Positions 52,134 through 61,214 of a stretch of DNA of 64,000 nt are shown here, piece after piece (the stretch's first letter is position 1; the number at the start of each line of letters is the position of its first letter). This stretch comes from CADEED01 sp041395625 (GTDB taxonomy: Bacteria; Pseudomonadota; Gammaproteobacteria; Steroidobacterales; Steroidobacteraceae): contig JAWLAE010000001.1 in the NCBI GenBank assembly GCA_041395625.1, forward strand, positions 1,054,001 through 1,118,000, read 5' to 3'. Both the position numbers and the translations under genes were made by a program. The notes below the pieces were generated by a model, which was not told the DNA's origin, did not search any database, and was given only the letters and a program-made list of their open reading frames with translations.

Positions 52134-52999
52134 ATGGTGTCTTGCTTGCAACGCTGAGCCTGACGGTTGGCGTCATGCTGATGTTGGCGCTGTGGCGGAA
52201 CGTCGATCGACGCGTCGACCAGAACGCATGGGCTCGCCTCGCGGCTCAGCAAAAGGTGGCCCCGACGAGATTCGATCCTGCACTGGTCGCAGACTTGCCC
52301 GCCGCGGCGCAACGTTATTTTCTGCATGCGATCAAGCCTGGCACATCGCTGAAGACCGTCGCCGTCATCGTCATGCGGGGCCAATTGGGGCTTGGGGACG
52401 CGACCAAGCCTAACTACCAGCCGATGCGGGCTGAGCAGATTCTCGCGCCACCACACGGATTCATCTGGAGGCTGCGCGCAGGCACGGGGGCGATGCGATT
52501 GTCCGGCTCCGATGGTGCCGAGTCGGGTCGCAGTTGGAGCCGGTTCTGGCTGCTGGGGGTCCTTCCTGTGGCGCGCGCGGGCGGCACCGCCAACCACTTT
52601 CGTTCTGCGTTTGGACGGTACGTGGCCGAAGCAGTGTTCTGGACGCCCGCGGCGCTGCTGCCGAGCGAGACCGTCCGCTGGGATACGATCGACGAATCAA
52701 GCACCCGCGTCACCTTGACGCATCGTGGTTTGGCCCAGTCCGTCGATCTGACGGTCGCTCCCGACGGCAGGCTGACCCAAGTTTCGTTCCAGCGCTGGTC
52801 CGATGCCAATCCGGTCGGGCAGTTCCAAATGCAGCCCTTCGGCGGCTATCTCGCGGACTACCGTGACTTTGGCGGTTACCGTCTGCCGACGCACATCGAG
52901 GCTGGCAATTTCTTCGGGACTGACGACTACTTTCCGTTCTTCAAAGTAACTGTCACAGATGTGCACTTCCCCACCATTGGCCGGCTCGCTCCACCGTAA
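52130..52999 (+). CDS. DUF6544-like membrane-anchored protein
   Basis: A 289-residue protein with one N-terminal membrane segment (LLATLSLTVGVMLMLALWRN). Family-like parts are LVADLPAAAQRYFLHAIKPG, VIVMRGQLGL, FIWRLRAGTGAMRLSGSDGA, RYVAEAVFWTPAALLP and FQMQPFGGYLADYRDFGGYR. This resembles DUF6544 (large beta domain, lipoprotein-carrier-like). ATG 52130 couples to murI; GTG 52121 is an alternative. The function is unknown. Confidence 0.72.
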   Translation: MNGVLLATLSLTVGVMLMLALWRNVDRRVDQNAWARLAAQQKVAPTRFDPALVADLPAAAQRYFLHAIKPGTSLKTVAVIVMRGQLGLGDATKPNYQPMRAEQILAPPHGFIWRLRAGTGAMRLSGSDGAESGRSWSRFWLLGVLPVARAGGTANHFRSAFGRYVAEAVFWTPAALLPSETVRWDTIDESSTRVTLTHRGLAQSVDLTVAPDGRLTQVSFQRWSDANPVGQFQMQPFGGYLADYRDFGGYRLPTHIEAGNFFGTDDYFPFFKVTVTDVHFPTIGRLAPP

Positions 53000-53948
53000 G
53001 TATCGCATTCTGCTGTTTGTTCTGGCACTAGCGGTGAGCGCGATCTACTTTGCCTATGCAAGCGAGCAGCGCAGGACACTTGCCCGTCTGAACGCAGGCA
53101 GTCAACTGGCGGTCACTGCTCGAGACACTGTCGAGTACGCGCGGTGGGGCCGTGGACCGACCGTGCTGGCCGTGCACGGTGCAGGCGGCGGCTATGATCA
53201 AGGTGAGCTGCTAGCCCGAGCCTTCGGCGGCGTAGACTTCGACTGGATTGCACCCTCGCGCTTCGGCTATCTGCGCTCACCATTGCCCGCTGACGCATCA
53301 ACCGCCGCCCAAGCAGATGCGTTCGCCGACTTGCTCGATACACTGGGGATCGAGCGCGTCGCGGTACTTGCGATGTCTGGTGGGGTGCCACCCGCCTTGC
53401 AGTTTGCGCTGCGACATCCGGATCGGGTCACCGGACTCGTGTTGCTGTCATCGGCGCCGTACACTCCGCTGACGGCTGCACAGCAGCAGCTACCCGTGCC
53501 CATCTCGCTCTATCAGGCCCTGTTCCGCTCCGACTTTCCTTACTGGGCATTGTCGAGGTTGGCTCGATCGCGTCTTGAAGCCATGTTCGACGTGCGCGAC
53601 AGCCTGCGCGCCAGGCTGGCACCGGAAGAACAAGCGTTCGTGACACGAATGGTCGACGGCTTCGCGCCCGTCACACGCCGACACAATGGACTGACCAACG
53701 AAGGTGCAGCAATCGATCCACAGACCAACTATCCACTCGATGCGATCGGCGTACCCACGCTGGTGATCCACGCGCGCGATGACGGCATCAATCCGTTCGT
53801 CTTCGGCGAGTATACGGCCCGGGGTATCCGCGGCGCTGAGTTCATTCCAATCGCCACTGGTGGACATCTGCTGCTGGGACATCATGCAGAACTGCGAGCG
53901 CGCGTTACTCGCTTCCTGCGCGAGTACGCTGTCGAGACCACACCGTAG
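52959..53948 (+). CDS. Alpha/beta hydrolase
   Basis: A 329-residue protein. It has an N-terminal membrane anchor or signal (YRILLFVLALAVSAIYFAYA). PTVLAVHGAGGGYDQGELLA is the oxyanion region, VAVLAMSGGVPPALQFALRH holds the nucleophile Ser (AMSGG rather than GxSxG), PTLVIHARDDGINPFV holds the acid and IATGGHLLLGHHAELR the His. The relaxed nucleophile elbow is worth noting. It overlaps the preceding gene by 41 bases, so the start may be later. Confidence 0.85.
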   Translation: MCTSPPLAGSLHRKYRILLFVLALAVSAIYFAYASEQRRTLARLNAGSQLAVTARDTVEYARWGRGPTVLAVHGAGGGYDQGELLARAFGGVDFDWIAPSRFGYLRSPLPADASTAAQADAFADLLDTLGIERVAVLAMSGGVPPALQFALRHPDRVTGLVLLSSAPYTPLTAAQQQLPVPISLYQALFRSDFPYWALSRLARSRLEAMFDVRDSLRARLAPEEQAFVTRMVDGFAPVTRRHNGLTNEGAAIDPQTNYPLDAIGVPTLVIHARDDGINPFVFGEYTARGIRGAEFIPIATGGHLLLGHHAELRARVTRFLREYAVETTP

Positions 53949-53984
53949 CCCACGCCCGACGTACGCCACAACGAGCACAGAATC

Positions 53985-55001
53985 ATGAACTACCAACAGG
54001 CGGTGCAGGACACCTGGCGCCATACCGATCCCGCTGGCGACAGGTCCGACCACGTCGACCTCGTGCGCTATGCAACGCTCGCAGCGTCCAGTCATAACAC
54101 GCAGCCCTGGCGATTCAAGCTCGAGCCCGCCAGGATCACGATCCTGCCGGACCTAACGCGCCGATGTCCCGCAGTGGATCCGGATGACCATCATCTCTAT
54201 GCCAGCCTCGGTTGTGCGGCAGAAAACCTGCTGCTGGCTGCTCGCGCCGCTGGTCTGCAGGGAACGCCAACGTACGAACCGCACCAATCGAATGTGCAAA
54301 TTCATCTCGAGCCGACAGCGCCTGTCCGGTCAGCATTGTTCGAAGCGATCCCGCAACGTCAGTGTAGTCGCGCGCAATATGATGGCACGGCACTGCCCGC
54401 CGAACAGCTTCGTCTGCTTGAACGTGCGGGATGCGGCAGTGGCGTCACGCTCCGGCTACTAACGACTGAAGAGGAAAAAGAACAGATCGCCGAGTACGTG
54501 GCAGCCGGCAACACAACTCAATTCGCTGACCTGGCCTGGAAGGCGGAACTGCAGTCCTGGATTCGCTTCAACGCACGCGACGCTGTCAGCACGCGCGACG
54601 GTCTCTACGGCCCGGTAATGGGCAATCCGGACGTGCCGGCCTGGGTCGGCAAACTGTTCATGCGCTTCGCGTTCTCCGCCGGGAAGCAAAACACGAAGGA
54701 CTACAAGAATATTCGCAGCGCAGGTGCTGTTGCCGTATTCATCTCCGAACGTGACGATCAGGCGCACTGGATAGAAGCCGGGCGTTGCTACCAACGCTTC
54801 GCCCTGCAGGCGACGGCGCTCGAGTTACGCACTGCTTTCATCAACCAGCCCGTAGAAGTCGCAGCACTACGCGCGCAGTTCGCAAATTACCTCGGCATCG
54901 CTGTTGGACGACCAGACCTCATCGTCCGCGTCGGTCGAGGCCCGCCAATGCCGCGCACCTTGCGCCGCCCGGTCGCGAAAGTACTCGTGCCATCTCGATG
55001 A
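53985..55001 (+). CDS. Acg-like nitroreductase family protein
   Basis: A 338-residue protein. LVRYATLAASSHNTQPWRFK is the FMN-binding start of the Acg/nitroreductase family, with YASLGCAAENLLLAARAAGL and VAVFISERDDQAHWIEAGRC, then GIAVGRPDLIVRVGRGPPMP. Acg-type proteins in Mycobacterium may sequester FMN rather than reduce nitro groups. It ends the co-directional run starting at 48234. Confidence 0.88.
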   Translation: MNYQQAVQDTWRHTDPAGDRSDHVDLVRYATLAASSHNTQPWRFKLEPARITILPDLTRRCPAVDPDDHHLYASLGCAAENLLLAARAAGLQGTPTYEPHQSNVQIHLEPTAPVRSALFEAIPQRQCSRAQYDGTALPAEQLRLLERAGCGSGVTLRLLTTEEEKEQIAEYVAAGNTTQFADLAWKAELQSWIRFNARDAVSTRDGLYGPVMGNPDVPAWVGKLFMRFAFSAGKQNTKDYKNIRSAGAVAVFISERDDQAHWIEAGRCYQRFALQATALELRTAFINQPVEVAALRAQFANYLGIAVGRPDLIVRVGRGPPMPRTLRRPVAKVLVPSR

Positions 55002-55148
55002 CGCCGCCGATCGGGAAGGCTTGACGGCGAACAACGGGTACGCTGCCATCCAGCAGTGCCTCTCGAGTGGCGCATCGGCTTGGTCATCCGCGCCTCTGCT
55101 GGTTACACTGTTGCCATCGCAAGAATCTGCCCATCGGGGGGACGACAA

Positions 55149-56060
55149 ATGAAGCACGCGCTACTCATATTCATTGCTCTTTGCCTAGCTACGCCAGCCT
55201 CGGGCCAAGGGCGCGCCTCGCTCACTGATCATCCGCTGGTATCTGCTTACGATGGCTCGACCATCCGTCGTAAGGACGTGAAAGAGTTCGACGAGTACAA
55301 CGCATTCAAGGGCATGGATGCAGCAGGCAAGGAGCCTATTGGCTTGGCTCTGGAAGGCAAGGTCACCAAGATCCTGTATGCCAATCCGAAGGACCGATCG
55401 ATCCTCGAGATATTCCGCAATTATCAAGACGCACTTGCCAAGGCTGGTGCGACGGTGTTGTTCACCTGCAATCAGGAAAAGAGCGAATGTGCGCAGCAAT
55501 ACGCCAGACCCACGATGCAGAAGTATTCCGGCATCAGTGCCGTCGCCAATACCGTCGGCCGCTATCTGCTCGCGCAGCTCGATCGCAATGATCAAACTGC
55601 CTATGTAGCGATCGCGGTGGGCCAGGGGTTCACCGATGTCCATGTCATCGAAGTCAAGCAAATGGACAAGGGGATGGCGTCGATCGATGCGGCGGCTCTC
55701 GGCAAAGGATTGGACAGCCTTGGCTATGTGGTCGTTGAAGGCATCTATTTCGACACCGACAAGGCAACACTGACCGACCAGTCATCGGCCGCACTGCAAG
55801 AAATGGCAAAACTACTCAAGTCTCGCCCGAGTCTCAACGTCTACATCGTCGGCCATACAGATACGCGCGGTAGCCTCGCGCACAACTTGTCCCTGTCAGA
55901 AGCACGCGCCAAAGCCGTCGTGCAGGAACTGGCGGACAAGTTCGGTGTCGATTCTGGCCGTATGGCAGGTTATGGCGTAGGACCGCTGGCACCGCAGGCT
56001 AACAATAGTACTGATGCTGGCCGCGCCAGGAACCGCCGGGTTGTACTGGTCACGCGCTAG
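55149..56060 (+). CDS. DUF4892 plus OmpA domain envelope protein
   Basis: A 303-residue protein with a signal peptide (KHALLIFIALCLATPASG). Residues about 25-195 resemble DUF4892 (IGLALEGKVTKILYANPKDR, LEIFRNYQDALAKAGATVLF, YVAIAVGQGFTDVHVIEVKQ). The C-terminus is an OmpA peptidoglycan-binding domain (GIYFDTDKATLTDQSSAALQ, VYIVGHTDTRGSLAHNLSLS, NRRVVLVTR). It should be periplasmic or outer-membrane. The longer in-frame ORF from 55056 lacks a signal. It overlaps the convergent kinase gene by 11 bases. Confidence 0.9.
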   Translation: MKHALLIFIALCLATPASGQGRASLTDHPLVSAYDGSTIRRKDVKEFDEYNAFKGMDAAGKEPIGLALEGKVTKILYANPKDRSILEIFRNYQDALAKAGATVLFTCNQEKSECAQQYARPTMQKYSGISAVANTVGRYLLAQLDRNDQTAYVAIAVGQGFTDVHVIEVKQMDKGMASIDAAALGKGLDSLGYVVVEGIYFDTDKATLTDQSSAALQEMAKLLKSRPSLNVYIVGHTDTRGSLAHNLSLSEARAKAVVQELADKFGVDSGRMAGYGVGPLAPQANNSTDAGRARNRRVVLVTR

Positions 56061-57183
56061 CGGCTCTCTGGTTTGGGCCGGGCAATGTGAACTCGAAGCG
56101 TGAACCCGCGGACTTCTCGCTCGTGGCACGCGCCCGGCCACCGTGCGCTTCGACGAACGTTTTCACGATCGACAATCCCAAACCGGTTCCGCCTGCGCGA
56201 TCCGGATCGCTGGCGCCTTTGTCGAATACATGAGGCAGAAGGCTGGGCGAAATGCCGGCTCCCGTGTCTCGCACCCAACATTCAACGGCACCATTGTCCC
56301 CCGCATTGCGGGCCCCCACCGTAACCGTGCCGCGCTCTGTGTATCGAATCGCGTTGCTCAGCAGGTTCTGCAGCACGCGATGGATCAAACCCGGATCCGC
56401 GTGAACGACCAGATCGAATGGCACTTCGTTGCGTAGATCGGTCTGAGAGCGCGCGGCAACCACCTGCAGCTCCGTGCGTAGCGCTTCGACCAGCGGCCAC
56501 AGTTCGAAACTGCGGTGTTGCACCTTGACCTTGCCATCGTCCTGCAACGCGGAATCTTCGGTCAGAATCTTGCGAACCAGTCCGTCGAGCTGCTGCACGT
56601 TGCGCTGCAGAGTATTCAGCATGCGCGGCACATCATCGTTTACGTCTGGCGGCAGTTTAGTCTCCAGAACACGCGCGCTGACGGCGATTGCCGTGAGAGG
56701 CGTGCGCAGATCATGCGTAATGAACGTGAGATGCTCCTCACGTCGCCGCTGCACGAGCCTTGCCTGGTACTGCGCATAGGTCTTGACGGCCATACCGATG
56801 GAGCTGTCCATCACCTGATTCAAGATGCGAAAGGCCTCCCCCTGAAGTTGCAGGCCGTGCTCGTCAGCCAGATCGTGCACGCAATCGCGCAGGATGTTGT
56901 ACTCGGCGACAACCTCCTCGATATCGAATCCGTCTTGCAAACGTTGCAACCCATGCGTGGGCGGCGTGCCCTCGCGCACCGACTCCGCAATCGTGGTCTC
57001 GGATTGCTGTCGCAGTGCCGTCTCGAGCTCACGGATCAACTGCGGCACATGATCGTTCAACGTCGGCGTATCCAGATGCCGTGCTCCAGGCAGCTCGCGC
57101 ACGGCCGCACGCCAGCCTGCCAGCAGCTGCTCGCGGTTGTCGGCAATGAGCGCCGCCAACTTGTGCAGACTCGTCGCTACCAT
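56050..57183 (-). CDS. Sensor histidine kinase with N-terminal RsbRD-like domain
   Basis: A 377-residue protein without membrane segments. The first 140 residues (LHKLAALIADNREQLLAGWR, DIEEVVAEYNILRDCV) resemble the RsbRD_N four-helix sensor domain. HisKA follows with HLTFITHDLRTPLTAI (His157), then HATPase (LLSNAIRYTERGTVTV, DTGAGISPSLLPHVF, GTGLGLSIVKTFVEAHGG). A cytoplasmic stress or redox kinase is likely. No response regulator is adjacent; the gene upstream encodes a small membrane protein 4 bases away. Confidence 0.9.
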   Translation of the reverse strand: MVATSLHKLAALIADNREQLLAGWRAAVRELPGARHLDTPTLNDHVPQLIRELETALRQQSETTIAESVREGTPPTHGLQRLQDGFDIEEVVAEYNILRDCVHDLADEHGLQLQGEAFRILNQVMDSSIGMAVKTYAQYQARLVQRRREEHLTFITHDLRTPLTAIAVSARVLETKLPPDVNDDVPRMLNTLQRNVQQLDGLVRKILTEDSALQDDGKVKVQHRSFELWPLVEALRTELQVVAARSQTDLRNEVPFDLVVHADPGLIHRVLQNLLSNAIRYTERGTVTVGARNAGDNGAVECWVRDTGAGISPSLLPHVFDKGASDPDRAGGTGLGLSIVKTFVEAHGGRARATSEKSAGSRFEFTLPGPNQRAASA

Positions 57184-57187
57184 GCGG

Positions 57188-57562
57188 CTACCAAGTCACC
57201 AGCGACAACAGCGTGAAGAGCCCGATCGCGGTCAGCAACGGCCAGCCTATATGACGACCGCGCGTTGCCGCCGCGTCGAACAGACCAATAGCAAGATAGA
57301 GAATGCCGATACCGGTGATCAAGGCTGAATCGTAATACAGAGGGTCCGCGGCCGCACGCAGCAGCAGTAGTGCTTGCCCCACCCACAACGCGGAGGTGAG
57401 ATGCCAGGCAAAGCGGATGACCTGCTTGGCGAGCGGGCGCGACATTACGCCATCGTTCGATGCCACGAGCGGCCCGATCAGCCGCTTCTCACCGAAATAG
57501 CTGTGCGCAAAGGCGGTAAGCAAGGTGGCCAACGCAGCCACCAGCAGAAATGTCGGCCTCAT
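57188..57562 (-). CDS. Small four-helix membrane protein upstream of the kinase
   Basis: A 124-residue protein with four hydrophobic segments (FLLVAALATLLTAFAHSYFG, FAWHLTSALWVGQALLLLRA, LITGIGILYLAIGLFDAAAT, PLLTAIGLFTLLSLVTW). His residues in HSYFG and AWHLTS sit in the first two helices. It might bind heme or a quinone, but that is a guess. It ends 4 bases before the kinase ATG and is almost surely co-expressed with it. Confidence 0.72.
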   Translation of the reverse strand: MRPTFLLVAALATLLTAFAHSYFGEKRLIGPLVASNDGVMSRPLAKQVIRFAWHLTSALWVGQALLLLRAAADPLYYDSALITGIGILYLAIGLFDAAATRGRHIGWPLLTAIGLFTLLSLVTW

Positions 57563-57702
57563 GTTGCCCCCATGCCTGTCCCCTGTCCCCAACGATACGC
57601 CCATCTGGGTAAGGGAACTGGTCGGCTTGGATTGCCTTGCCATTCTGGCAATACCCGGCAGATACTGCCACGCACAACTCGCCGCCGATCCGGGACACTC
57701 AT

Positions 57703-58278
57703 ATGACTGACATGAGTAACGTGACAGCACCCCAGCCCTACCGCATCAATGTCGAGCAATTCCAGAAAATGGCTGCGGCCGGAATTTTCGAGCCCGACGA
57801 GCGGATCGAGCTCATCGAAGGCGAAATTCTGACCATGGCGCCGATCGGCTTGCGACATGGCTACGCTGTCGCCGCGTTGGGCGAACTGCTGCATGAGTCC
57901 GGCCTTGGCAAACGCGCCTTCCTGTGGTCGCAAAGCGCGCTCGTCATGCGACCGAGCACCCAGCTGCAGCCAGACCTGATGCTGCTGCGCCGCCCACGTG
58001 AACGCTATCGCGAGGAGCAACCAAGCCATTCCGATGTGCTGCTGCTGATCGAAGTCAGTGACAGCACGCTCGGTTTCGACCGCAAACGCAAAGTACCACT
58101 GTACGCTCGCTACCGTATCCCTGAGGTCTGGATCGTCAATCTGCAGGATCGCTGTATGGAGGTCTTCCGCGAGCCCACCGAGATGGGCTATGCGCAGTTG
58201 TCTGTTAGGCAGATCGGCGAGCCGGTCATGCCGGTGGCATTCCCGGATGTGCAGCTCGCGTGGGGCTCGATCGCCTGA
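57703..58278 (+). CDS. Uma2 family putative endonuclease
   Basis: A 191-residue protein: DERIELIEGEILTMAPIGLR, QLQPDLMLLRRPRERY and LLLIEVSDSTLGFDRKRKVP with LYARYRIPEVWIVNLQDRCM. This is the PD-(D/E)xK nuclease fold of the Uma2 (DUF820) family, common in cyanobacteria and scattered elsewhere, often as isolated cargo genes. The target is unknown. It is divergent from the membrane-protein gene. Confidence 0.9.
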   Translation: MTDMSNVTAPQPYRINVEQFQKMAAAGIFEPDERIELIEGEILTMAPIGLRHGYAVAALGELLHESGLGKRAFLWSQSALVMRPSTQLQPDLMLLRRPRERYREEQPSHSDVLLLIEVSDSTLGFDRKRKVPLYARYRIPEVWIVNLQDRCMEVFREPTEMGYAQLSVRQIGEPVMPVAFPDVQLAWGSIA

Positions 58279-58354
58279 CTCCTGCTACGCGGGCCCAATG
58301 CCAATCGTAGACGGTCGGAAACCCGCAGCTACGTGCGGTCCAGATCAGACTGCT

Positions 58355-59077
58355 CTAAGCACGCCGCCGGCGAACCGCACCCAAGCCTAACAAGCCAAGC
58401 CCCAACAGACCAAGCGTCGCCGGCTCTGGCACGTCGATGACGACGGGTGTGTCGCGCACCTCGATGTTGCCGGCAACCACCTCGCCGTTGTTGCCTACCT
58501 CACCGAGGTAGAGATACAGGCCGTTGGTCGACAACGCAGATGTGAGGTTGAAGGCGATCCGGCCATTGAGACCAAGCGAGATCCAGCCGGACTCGGAGCC
58601 CGCTGGCACCTGGAAGATGCCGTCGAACGATTCGAGTCGCGCCAATGCGTTGTCGAGCGCCGTCCCGGCGGCCGTGGTGCCGAAAAGATACGGCCCCGCC
58701 GCACCCGCATCGCTGCCGGCTGGCACGATAGTCCCCGGCGTAAAGGCCACGCCGTTCACGAAATCGAACACGTTGATTGCGGGCGCCGCGGCGGCACAGG
58801 CTGCCGTCGTGCACAGGGTGTTAGATAATCGCACGGCATCTAGATCGAAGGCGCTGAAAATGCCAGCGCGACCAGCGGCGATCGTGCCGCCATCGGTGAT
58901 CTCGATAGACAGGAGATTCGTGAGCCCCGAGCTACCGAGGTCGGCACGGAAGACAGCGGTGAAATCGGCCGTAACGCCGGTCAGCTGCTCGAAAGTGACC
59001 GGCACTGCGTTCGCGGCAGGCGTCACCAGCAGGAGCAGCGCCGATAGCAGACCACCATGGAATATGGGCTTTTTCAT
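58355..59077 (-). CDS. PEP-CTERM protein
   Basis: A 240-residue exported protein with a signal peptide (GGLLSALLLLVTPAANAV). The body is a low-charge beta region without a domain I recognise. The C-terminus is a clear PEP-CTERM signal: VPEPATLGLLGLGLLGLGAV then RRRR. It should be processed by an exosortase, none of which is in the window. A sigma-54 promoter lies 38-54 bases upstream of the ATG. Confidence 0.9.
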   Translation of the reverse strand: MKKPIFHGGLLSALLLLVTPAANAVPVTFEQLTGVTADFTAVFRADLGSSGLTNLLSIEITDGGTIAAGRAGIFSAFDLDAVRLSNTLCTTAACAAAAPAINVFDFVNGVAFTPGTIVPAGSDAGAAGPYLFGTTAAGTALDNALARLESFDGIFQVPAGSESGWISLGLNGRIAFNLTSALSTNGLYLYLGEVGNNGEVVAGNIEVRDTPVVIDVPEPATLGLLGLGLLGLGAVRRRRA

Positions 59078-59114
59078 TCTTGATTATCCCGTATGAAGAA
59101 TACAGTGCAGATTC

Positions 59115-59131
59115 AGCAAGTTCCGTGCCGC
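59115..59131 (-). promoter_or_regulatory. Sigma-54 (RpoN) promoter of the second PEP-CTERM gene
   Basis: On the minus strand GCGGCACGGAACTTGCT fits YTGGCACGRNNNTTGCW at all fixed positions except the first two, with GG and GC spaced correctly. The predicted start, near 59104, gives a leader of about 27 bases to the ATG at 59077. Confidence 0.7.
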
Positions 59132-59224
59132 GAGTCGTAAGTATCTGAAATCCAATGCCTGCCTGCCTTGGGCTGCGACCGCCATGACGACAGTGTAAGG
59201 AAATCCGACGTGCGCTGGGCGCGA

Positions 59225-60199
59225 TCAGAACGTGACGGGGCGCGGCGAGAACTTCGCCTCCCCGAGCAGCATCTCGACGCCAATGCCGACACCCCAGCTC
59301 GTGCCGCGGCTCTGGTCGAGCTCGGTGCGCGGCCAGTTCACGCCGACGCTGGTCTCGACGATCAGCCAGTCGCGCCGGGTGGCAAAGCGATACGCGCCGC
59401 GCACGCCATACTGTTCCAAAGGCACGTCGGCGTCCGTTTCACCATTGGCGCTCACATCCAATGCAAGCCCACGCGTCGCGCCGAGCGAACGCAGCACACG
59501 TAGCCCCGCATAACCGCGTACGCCGCTGCTCTTCTGCGAGATGGTTGCGGACGTACTCCAGGTGGCCAGCCACCGCTCATTCCATACCTGATCGAGGTAG
59601 AGTTGGGTTGTCAGTCCAACCCCTTCGCGCGCCTCCCAGAATGCGGTCTCTCGCAACGTCCAGCGCGCTGCGTCGGATAGGTCTCGAATATAGCGCCAGC
59701 CACCTTTTACGTACGGATCGAGCGGGAAGCGCAGGCGTACGCCGGCGCCGGCGTCGAAACTGCCACCCGATTCTTTCGGTTCCAGGAACGAAATGCCCGC
59801 CAATGTCTGATCCGCCAGGTCGCCGCTGCGCGAGATCGGACCTGCGCCGCGCTGTAGTGTCTGGCCGGTAACGACTTCATCGCGATCGACGCGACCGATG
59901 AACGCGCTGTAGCGCGCGTCGAGCCCTGGCAACGGCACGTTGACGCGAAATCGGACGCGTTGATTCCAACCGTCGAATTCAGCCCACTCTGCGCCGATAC
60001 TGACACTGCCCGCCACGACTTCGTAGCGCGAGTCCGCGTATCGCACCCCTGAGAGACCATCGAGCTTCTGAGCCGTGCGCGTGATCGCCCGCTGCAAACC
60101 GTCGCGCGTCTTGTCGAGTACGGTCGCAGTCTCCTCGGCCGCAGCCAGGCCGGAGAGCGCGCAAAGACAAACACCAGCAACTTGTTTCAGGCAGCGCAT
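59225..60199 (-). CDS. Putative outer-membrane beta-barrel protein
   Basis: A 324-residue protein with a signal peptide (LKQVAGVCLCALSGLAAA), followed by alternating strands with aromatic girdles (RVRFRVNVPLPGLDARYSAF, VRLRFPLDPYVKGGWRYI, TTQLYLDQVWNERWLATWST, AYRFATRRDWLIVETSVGVN) and a C-terminal Phe (FSPRPVTF). This is the pattern of a 12-14 strand barrel. I do not recognise the family. It is downstream of the PA2778-like gene on the same strand, 67 bases away, and may be co-transcribed. Confidence 0.72.
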   Translation of the reverse strand: MRCLKQVAGVCLCALSGLAAAEETATVLDKTRDGLQRAITRTAQKLDGLSGVRYADSRYEVVAGSVSIGAEWAEFDGWNQRVRFRVNVPLPGLDARYSAFIGRVDRDEVVTGQTLQRGAGPISRSGDLADQTLAGISFLEPKESGGSFDAGAGVRLRFPLDPYVKGGWRYIRDLSDAARWTLRETAFWEAREGVGLTTQLYLDQVWNERWLATWSTSATISQKSSGVRGYAGLRVLRSLGATRGLALDVSANGETDADVPLEQYGVRGAYRFATRRDWLIVETSVGVNWPRTELDQSRGTSWGVGIGVEMLLGEAKFSPRPVTF

Positions 60200-60266
60200 C
60201 GCGAGCCAAGTGTGCGGCGAGCAAACAGACGTCGCTGTAGGCGAACTTCCAATGCAAACTCCCTCG

Positions 60267-61214
60267 TCACTTACAGGCAAACGTGTCGATCGGCATGGCC
60301 TCGATCTCCGCCACGGTGGCGTTCACGGCCGACTCGAACGGTCCACCGCGAGCGATTGCCTGTGCGTGGCGCGCCTCGATCAGCGCAGCGTCCCGACAAC
60401 CGCGCTTCGCTAACAGCTCGGCAAGATTATTGCGCGCCGGGACGTTTGCCGGTTCCTGCCGCAGCAGTTCTGCCAGCAACCTCTCCGCACGGGCTGTATC
60501 GCCCAGCGCCAGGGCGGTATTGGCCTGCCCGAGCTGCACCAGCGTGGAGCTCGGCCAGCGCGCGTCGCCAGCCTGATACGCGCGCATGGCCGCCTCATGC
60601 CGTCCTACGCTTTCGAGATCAGCGACCGCTGCCACGTAGCGCCGCACGTCATTGCCCGCCGGCAGCGAGCCCGGCGCCAGCGCCAGCATCCCCCAGCGTG
60701 CGCCGCGCCGCCAGGCGCCGGCAAACCGTGACGCCCGCATCTCCCTGCGACGCGTAGTGCCCGACCGCAGCACGAATCGTTCACGCTCCGCGTCGAAGCC
60801 CACGACCACCGCGTAGTGCCAGATCGGCCAGCGCCCGAGCCCAAGATTCAGCAGCACCAATACCGGTCGACCCGCTGTCAGCTCCGCCACTAACGACTCA
60901 AGTGTAGGTTCGATCTGATATGCAATCCGCCCGCGCTGGCGCGTTGCAGCCTGCAGTTCCAGCTGCAGGCTGCCGCGTCGTGCCGGCAGAAAGACCTCAT
61001 CGACCAGCTGGGCGGGTGTCGTCGTGCTCCCGGATGCAACCAGCACCGTGGCCAGCGCCGCCGGACCGCATTGGTACCGGGACTGGGGGAAAAACGGTAC
61101 GCTGTCGAGGTCTATCCGGGTGGGCGCACCCTGAGGCAACCGCACCTGGTCTGGCGGCGTCGCGCAGCCCGTCAACAGCAGCGCGACAACTAGCCACCCA
61201 TGCTGACGTGTCAC
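60267..61214 (-). CDS. PA2778 family cysteine peptidase lipoprotein
   Basis: A 315-residue lipoprotein with lipobox LLTGC (Cys17). A C39-like peptidase domain (FFPQSRYQCGPAALATVLVA with the catalytic Cys, WPIWHYAVVVGFDAERERFV with the His) is followed by TPR-like repeats (RHEAAMRAYQAGDARWPSST, LVQLGQANTALALGDTARAE). It is the PA2778 family of Pseudomonas, always beside a PA2779 gene, as here with a four-base overlap. It probably cleaves or processes a peptide in the envelope; the role is unknown. Confidence 0.9.
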   Translation of the reverse strand: MTRQHGWLVVALLLTGCATPPDQVRLPQGAPTRIDLDSVPFFPQSRYQCGPAALATVLVASGSTTTPAQLVDEVFLPARRGSLQLELQAATRQRGRIAYQIEPTLESLVAELTAGRPVLVLLNLGLGRWPIWHYAVVVGFDAERERFVLRSGTTRRREMRASRFAGAWRRGARWGMLALAPGSLPAGNDVRRYVAAVADLESVGRHEAAMRAYQAGDARWPSSTLVQLGQANTALALGDTARAERLLAELLRQEPANVPARNNLAELLAKRGCRDAALIEARHAQAIARGGPFESAVNATVAEIEAMPIDTFACK

